Source: Streptomyces sp. 378 (lineage in GTDB: Bacteria > Actinomycetota > Actinomycetes > Streptomycetales > Streptomycetaceae). From it: a DNA stretch of 64,000 bases. The position numbers and the translations under genes are program-made. The stretch's first letter is position 1. Every line of letters starts with the position of its first letter. This document shows, in pieces, positions 62,193-64,000 of the stretch. The notes beneath the pieces were generated by a model. The model did not search any database and was not told the origin of the DNA. It saw nothing but the letters and a program-made list of their open reading frames with translations. The stretch covers positions 159,885 to 223,884 of the forward strand of contig NZ_JASKMS010000012.1 of the NCBI RefSeq assembly GCF_030124145.1. The letters are read 5' to 3'.

Positions 62193-62224
62193 GCCGCGGC
62201 GGGGGTTGTGACCCCTGCCGCGGC
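62193..62224. terminator. Bidirectional terminator
   Basis: 14-bp stem (62193-62206 with 62211-62224, one G-T pair) and TGTG loop, between the LuxR relic and the convergent anti-sigma gene that ends at 62239. Confidence 0.7.
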
Positions 62225-62238
62225 CCTGCCCGCATCGC

Positions 62239-63069
62239 TCACCTCACCCCCGTGACCTCCGCCTTCTTGTAGTTCACTCCGTCCGGTCCCAGGCACACGA
62301 ACCAGTCCTTCTGGGAGCCGTCCACCTCGCGGATCAGGTTCTTGAAGTCGCCGGCCCCCGCAGCGGCCCGTTCCACCCGGGTCTTCGTGCCGTCGCCCCA
62401 GGTGCAGGTGACCTCCTGGACGGTCCGGGCGACCTGCCCGATCACCAGGCGCTGCGGGGCGCCGACCCGGTCGGTGTCCAACGGCCTCGAGTACGCCTCG
62501 AGATCCTTGCCCGAGACCAGGCCGTCCTTACTGAATAGTCTCAGGATCACCGTCGACGACTTGCCCCCCACGGTCAGGTGCACGAAGAACCAGCTCTCGC
62601 CCACCAGGTCCGAGGCCTTCTCCACATCGACCGGCTTCTCCCCGTACAGGGCCATCTCGGCGAGCTGGGCGCGTGCCTCCGCCGTGGTCTTCGGCGCGGT
62701 CCAGACGGCAGCGTCGACCTTCCACTTCCTGCCGTGGTCCGTGCCCCTGGCCAGAGTCGTCACCCGCCGTTCGGGACTCTGCTTCGCCGTCCCCGCCGAG
62801 GGCCGCGCGGCCACCTGCCCCGCCCCGTGCCCGCCGCCCGTGCCTCCCGCCAGCGCCAGCGTCGTCCCCGTGGACCCCGCGATCACCGCCGCGGCCGCCG
62901 CGGCAACCGCCCAGCGGCGCGTCTTGCGGCGCCTCCCTCCCCGTACCACCGCCTGATAGGGGGCCGCGCCGACCTCCACCTCGTCCGCCGCGTCCGCCAG
63001 CAGGAGGGCGATGTCCGTGTGCGCCTCGTCGTACGTCATATCGTGGTTCGTCTCCCTGTCCGCGCTCAT
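62239..63069 (-). CDS. Membrane protein, putative anti-sigma factor of the adjacent SigE-family sigma
   Basis: 276 residues from ATG 63069, which shares a base with the sigma gene's stop (TGATG). Cytosolic N-terminus (MTYDEAHTDIALLLADAADE), basic stretch RGGRRRKTRRW, one membrane helix (AVAAAAAAVIAGSTGTTLAL, ~52-72), then an extracytoplasmic domain (VVTLARGTDHGRKW-like start, SWFFVHLTVGGKSSTVILRL, TCTWGDGTKTRVERAAAGAG). The layout is standard for the membrane partners of SigE-family ECF sigmas in Streptomyces. Signal unknown. Confidence 0.8.
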   Translation of the reverse strand: MSADRETNHDMTYDEAHTDIALLLADAADEVEVGAAPYQAVVRGGRRRKTRRWAVAAAAAAVIAGSTGTTLALAGGTGGGHGAGQVAARPSAGTAKQSPERRVTTLARGTDHGRKWKVDAAVWTAPKTTAEARAQLAEMALYGEKPVDVEKASDLVGESWFFVHLTVGGKSSTVILRLFSKDGLVSGKDLEAYSRPLDTDRVGAPQRLVIGQVARTVQEVTCTWGDGTKTRVERAAAGAGDFKNLIREVDGSQKDWFVCLGPDGVNYKKAEVTGVR

Positions 63070-63608
63070 CACTTCCGCCCTCCGTTCGTGAGTGCCTCGG
63101 CCAGTCCCGGCAGGGCGCGGAGCTTCGCGATCCCCCGCGCCGTGTTGCTTTTCACCGTGCCGACGCTGCATTCCATGGCCTCCGCCGCCTGCGCCTCGCT
63201 CAGGTCCTCCCAGTACCGCAGGACCACCGCCTCCCGCTGGCGCGCGGGCAGTGCGGCGAGCGCCGTCAGCAGCGCGCCGCGGTCGTCCGCCCGCGCGATG
63301 CGGTCGTCGGCGTCGGGCAGTTCGTGGGTGAGGCCCGAGTCGTCCTTCGGCGCCAGGAACTCCTTGAGGCGTCTGCGGTGCCTGCGGGCGTGCGCGTTGA
63401 TCATCACGCACCGTACGTACGCGTCGGGGTCGTCGGCCGCGCCGACCCTGCGCCAGGCCGCATAGGCCCGTTCGAGCGTCGACTGGACCAGGTCCTCCGC
63501 GGCATGCTGCTCCCCCGTGAGTAGGAAAGCCGTGCGCAGCAACCGTGGCCAGCGGCCGACGACGAAGCTCTGGAACTCCGCGTCCCGAGCCTCTTTCCGA
63601 TCCCTCAT
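63069..63608 (-). CDS. SigE-family ECF RNA polymerase sigma factor
   Basis: 179 residues from ATG 63608, five bases after AGGAGG; a GTG at 63614 lies in the binding site. Region 2: FQSFVVGRWPRLLRTAFLLT, EDLVQSTLERAYAAWRRV, YVRCVMINAHARRHRRRL (residues ~14-85). Region 4: LPARQREAVVLRYWEDLSEA then QAAEAMECSVGTVKSNTARG (~120-165). This is the Streptomyces 'SigE family' (TIGR02983 type). Co-transcribed with the anti-sigma-like gene. Confidence 0.92.
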   Translation of the reverse strand: MRDRKEARDAEFQSFVVGRWPRLLRTAFLLTGEQHAAEDLVQSTLERAYAAWRRVGAADDPDAYVRCVMINAHARRHRRRLKEFLAPKDDSGLTHELPDADDRIARADDRGALLTALAALPARQREAVVLRYWEDLSEAQAAEAMECSVGTVKSNTARGIAKLRALPGLAEALTNGGRK

Positions 63609-64000
63609 GGGCACCTCCTAGATGGTTGAAGGAGTCCATGAGGATCGGATTTCGTTGCACCGCCGCGCGGAGGATTTTTTTCGAGCCTCGGGCCCGGAGA
63701 TTGTGCGGCAGGCCCGCGCGGCCGTGGCCTCACGCCTGCCGCACCGGCACCTTCCGCGGCAGCCACAGCCTCAACGCTACGAGGGGAAGGTCAGTGCGAC
63801 GACGAATGACTCGTGCCAGACGCGTGCCAGATGCTGCGGGGAACCACGGGGAACAGCGGGGAACCCATCGACCGTCCGCCAGGCGTCTGCCTCCCTCCAT
63901 CGCAGGACAGGCCCCCGACCAAGCCCTTGATGCCCTTAGCTTGGCGTTTATCCTCGCTGAGCTCGGTGCTCCTTGATCGATTCAGCGCGTTTGGCTGTCT
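63609..64000. other. 392-bp terminal stretch without a confident gene
   Basis: Contains the sigma-gene promoter near 63610-63700 (including a GGATTTTTTTCG stretch). At 63812-63866 there are two 11-bp and three 10-bp tandem direct repeats. The rest (63870-64000) shows no clear gene; an open frame ending LDALSLAFILAELGAP at 63976 is too short and unsupported to call. Confidence 0.45.
63812..63866. repeat. Short tandem direct repeats (2 x 11 bp, 3 x 10 bp)
   Basis: CGTGCCAGA occurs at 63812 and 63823; CGGGGAAC occurs at 63837, 63847 and 63857. Such arrays resemble binding sites of integrases or excisionases near attachment sites. Confidence 0.6.

Overview
The window is about 64 kb of very GC-rich DNA with strong third-position G/C bias, frequent GTG (and a few TTG) starts preceded by GGAGG-type ribosome binding sites, and many actinobacterial hallmarks: a mycothiol-type DsbA reductase, EttA, truncated haemoglobin O, a PknG-type kinase, SsbB with a DynA/DynB-like GTPase pair, and an LAETG-anchored thioester protein. 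This fits a Streptomyces chromosome. Most of it (1 to about 57.6 kb) looks like conserved core; the last 6.4 kb after a tRNA-Arg gene is a degraded accessory region.

Layout. 1-5.8 kb: the end of an FGGY sugar kinase, a pseudogene scrap, a 205-bp inverted-repeat element, a zinc-ribbon protein, a DsbA-family reductase, a first M1 aminopeptidase N and an AbiEi/DUF559-like protein. 6.1-16.7 kb: a Tat-exported metallophosphoesterase, a Nudix hydrolase, a large secreted subtilisin, a group of small secreted or membrane proteins including a metzincin-like protease, and two tandem sigma/anti-sigma modules, the second carrying frameshifts. 17.1-25.8 kb: asd, a DUF1203 protein, a second PepN, a divergent EamA exporter/MarR pair around a 26-bp palindrome, and malQ preceded by a small repeat-peptide gene. 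26.0-35.3 kb: a GH84 enzyme, an ABC-permease relic, an HNH nuclease, an MscS channel, and a chitosan-oligosaccharide (csn) locus holding the ROK repressor, GH4 glycosidase and kinase but no transporter between them.

35.7-46.5 kb holds the most coherent system: a GlnX-like membrane sensor, a GlnH-like amino-acid-binding protein, a coiled-coil protein, a PknG-type kinase with TPRs, a PP2C phosphatase, a vWA protein and a zinc-ribbon/FHA protein, all co-oriented and mostly tightly spaced. It joins the amino-acid sensing module known from mycobacteria to a kinase/phosphatase/vWA triad and an FHA reader. 46.5-57.3 kb: a PCMT-like methyltransferase, haemoglobin, a thioesterase, EttA, a sortase-anchored thioester surface protein, SsbB and the DynB/DynA-like pair (sporulation septation and nucleoid functions).

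57.6-64 kb: tRNA-Arg(UCU) followed by a truncated tyrosine integrase, then fragments of a TPR regulator, a GntR repressor, an IS3 transposase and a LuxR regulator spliced together, a 150-bp compound inverted repeat, an unfamiliar lower-GC membrane protein, and an intact SigE-family sigma/anti-sigma pair. This reads as the remains of an integrated element at the tRNA. No CRISPR array was seen.
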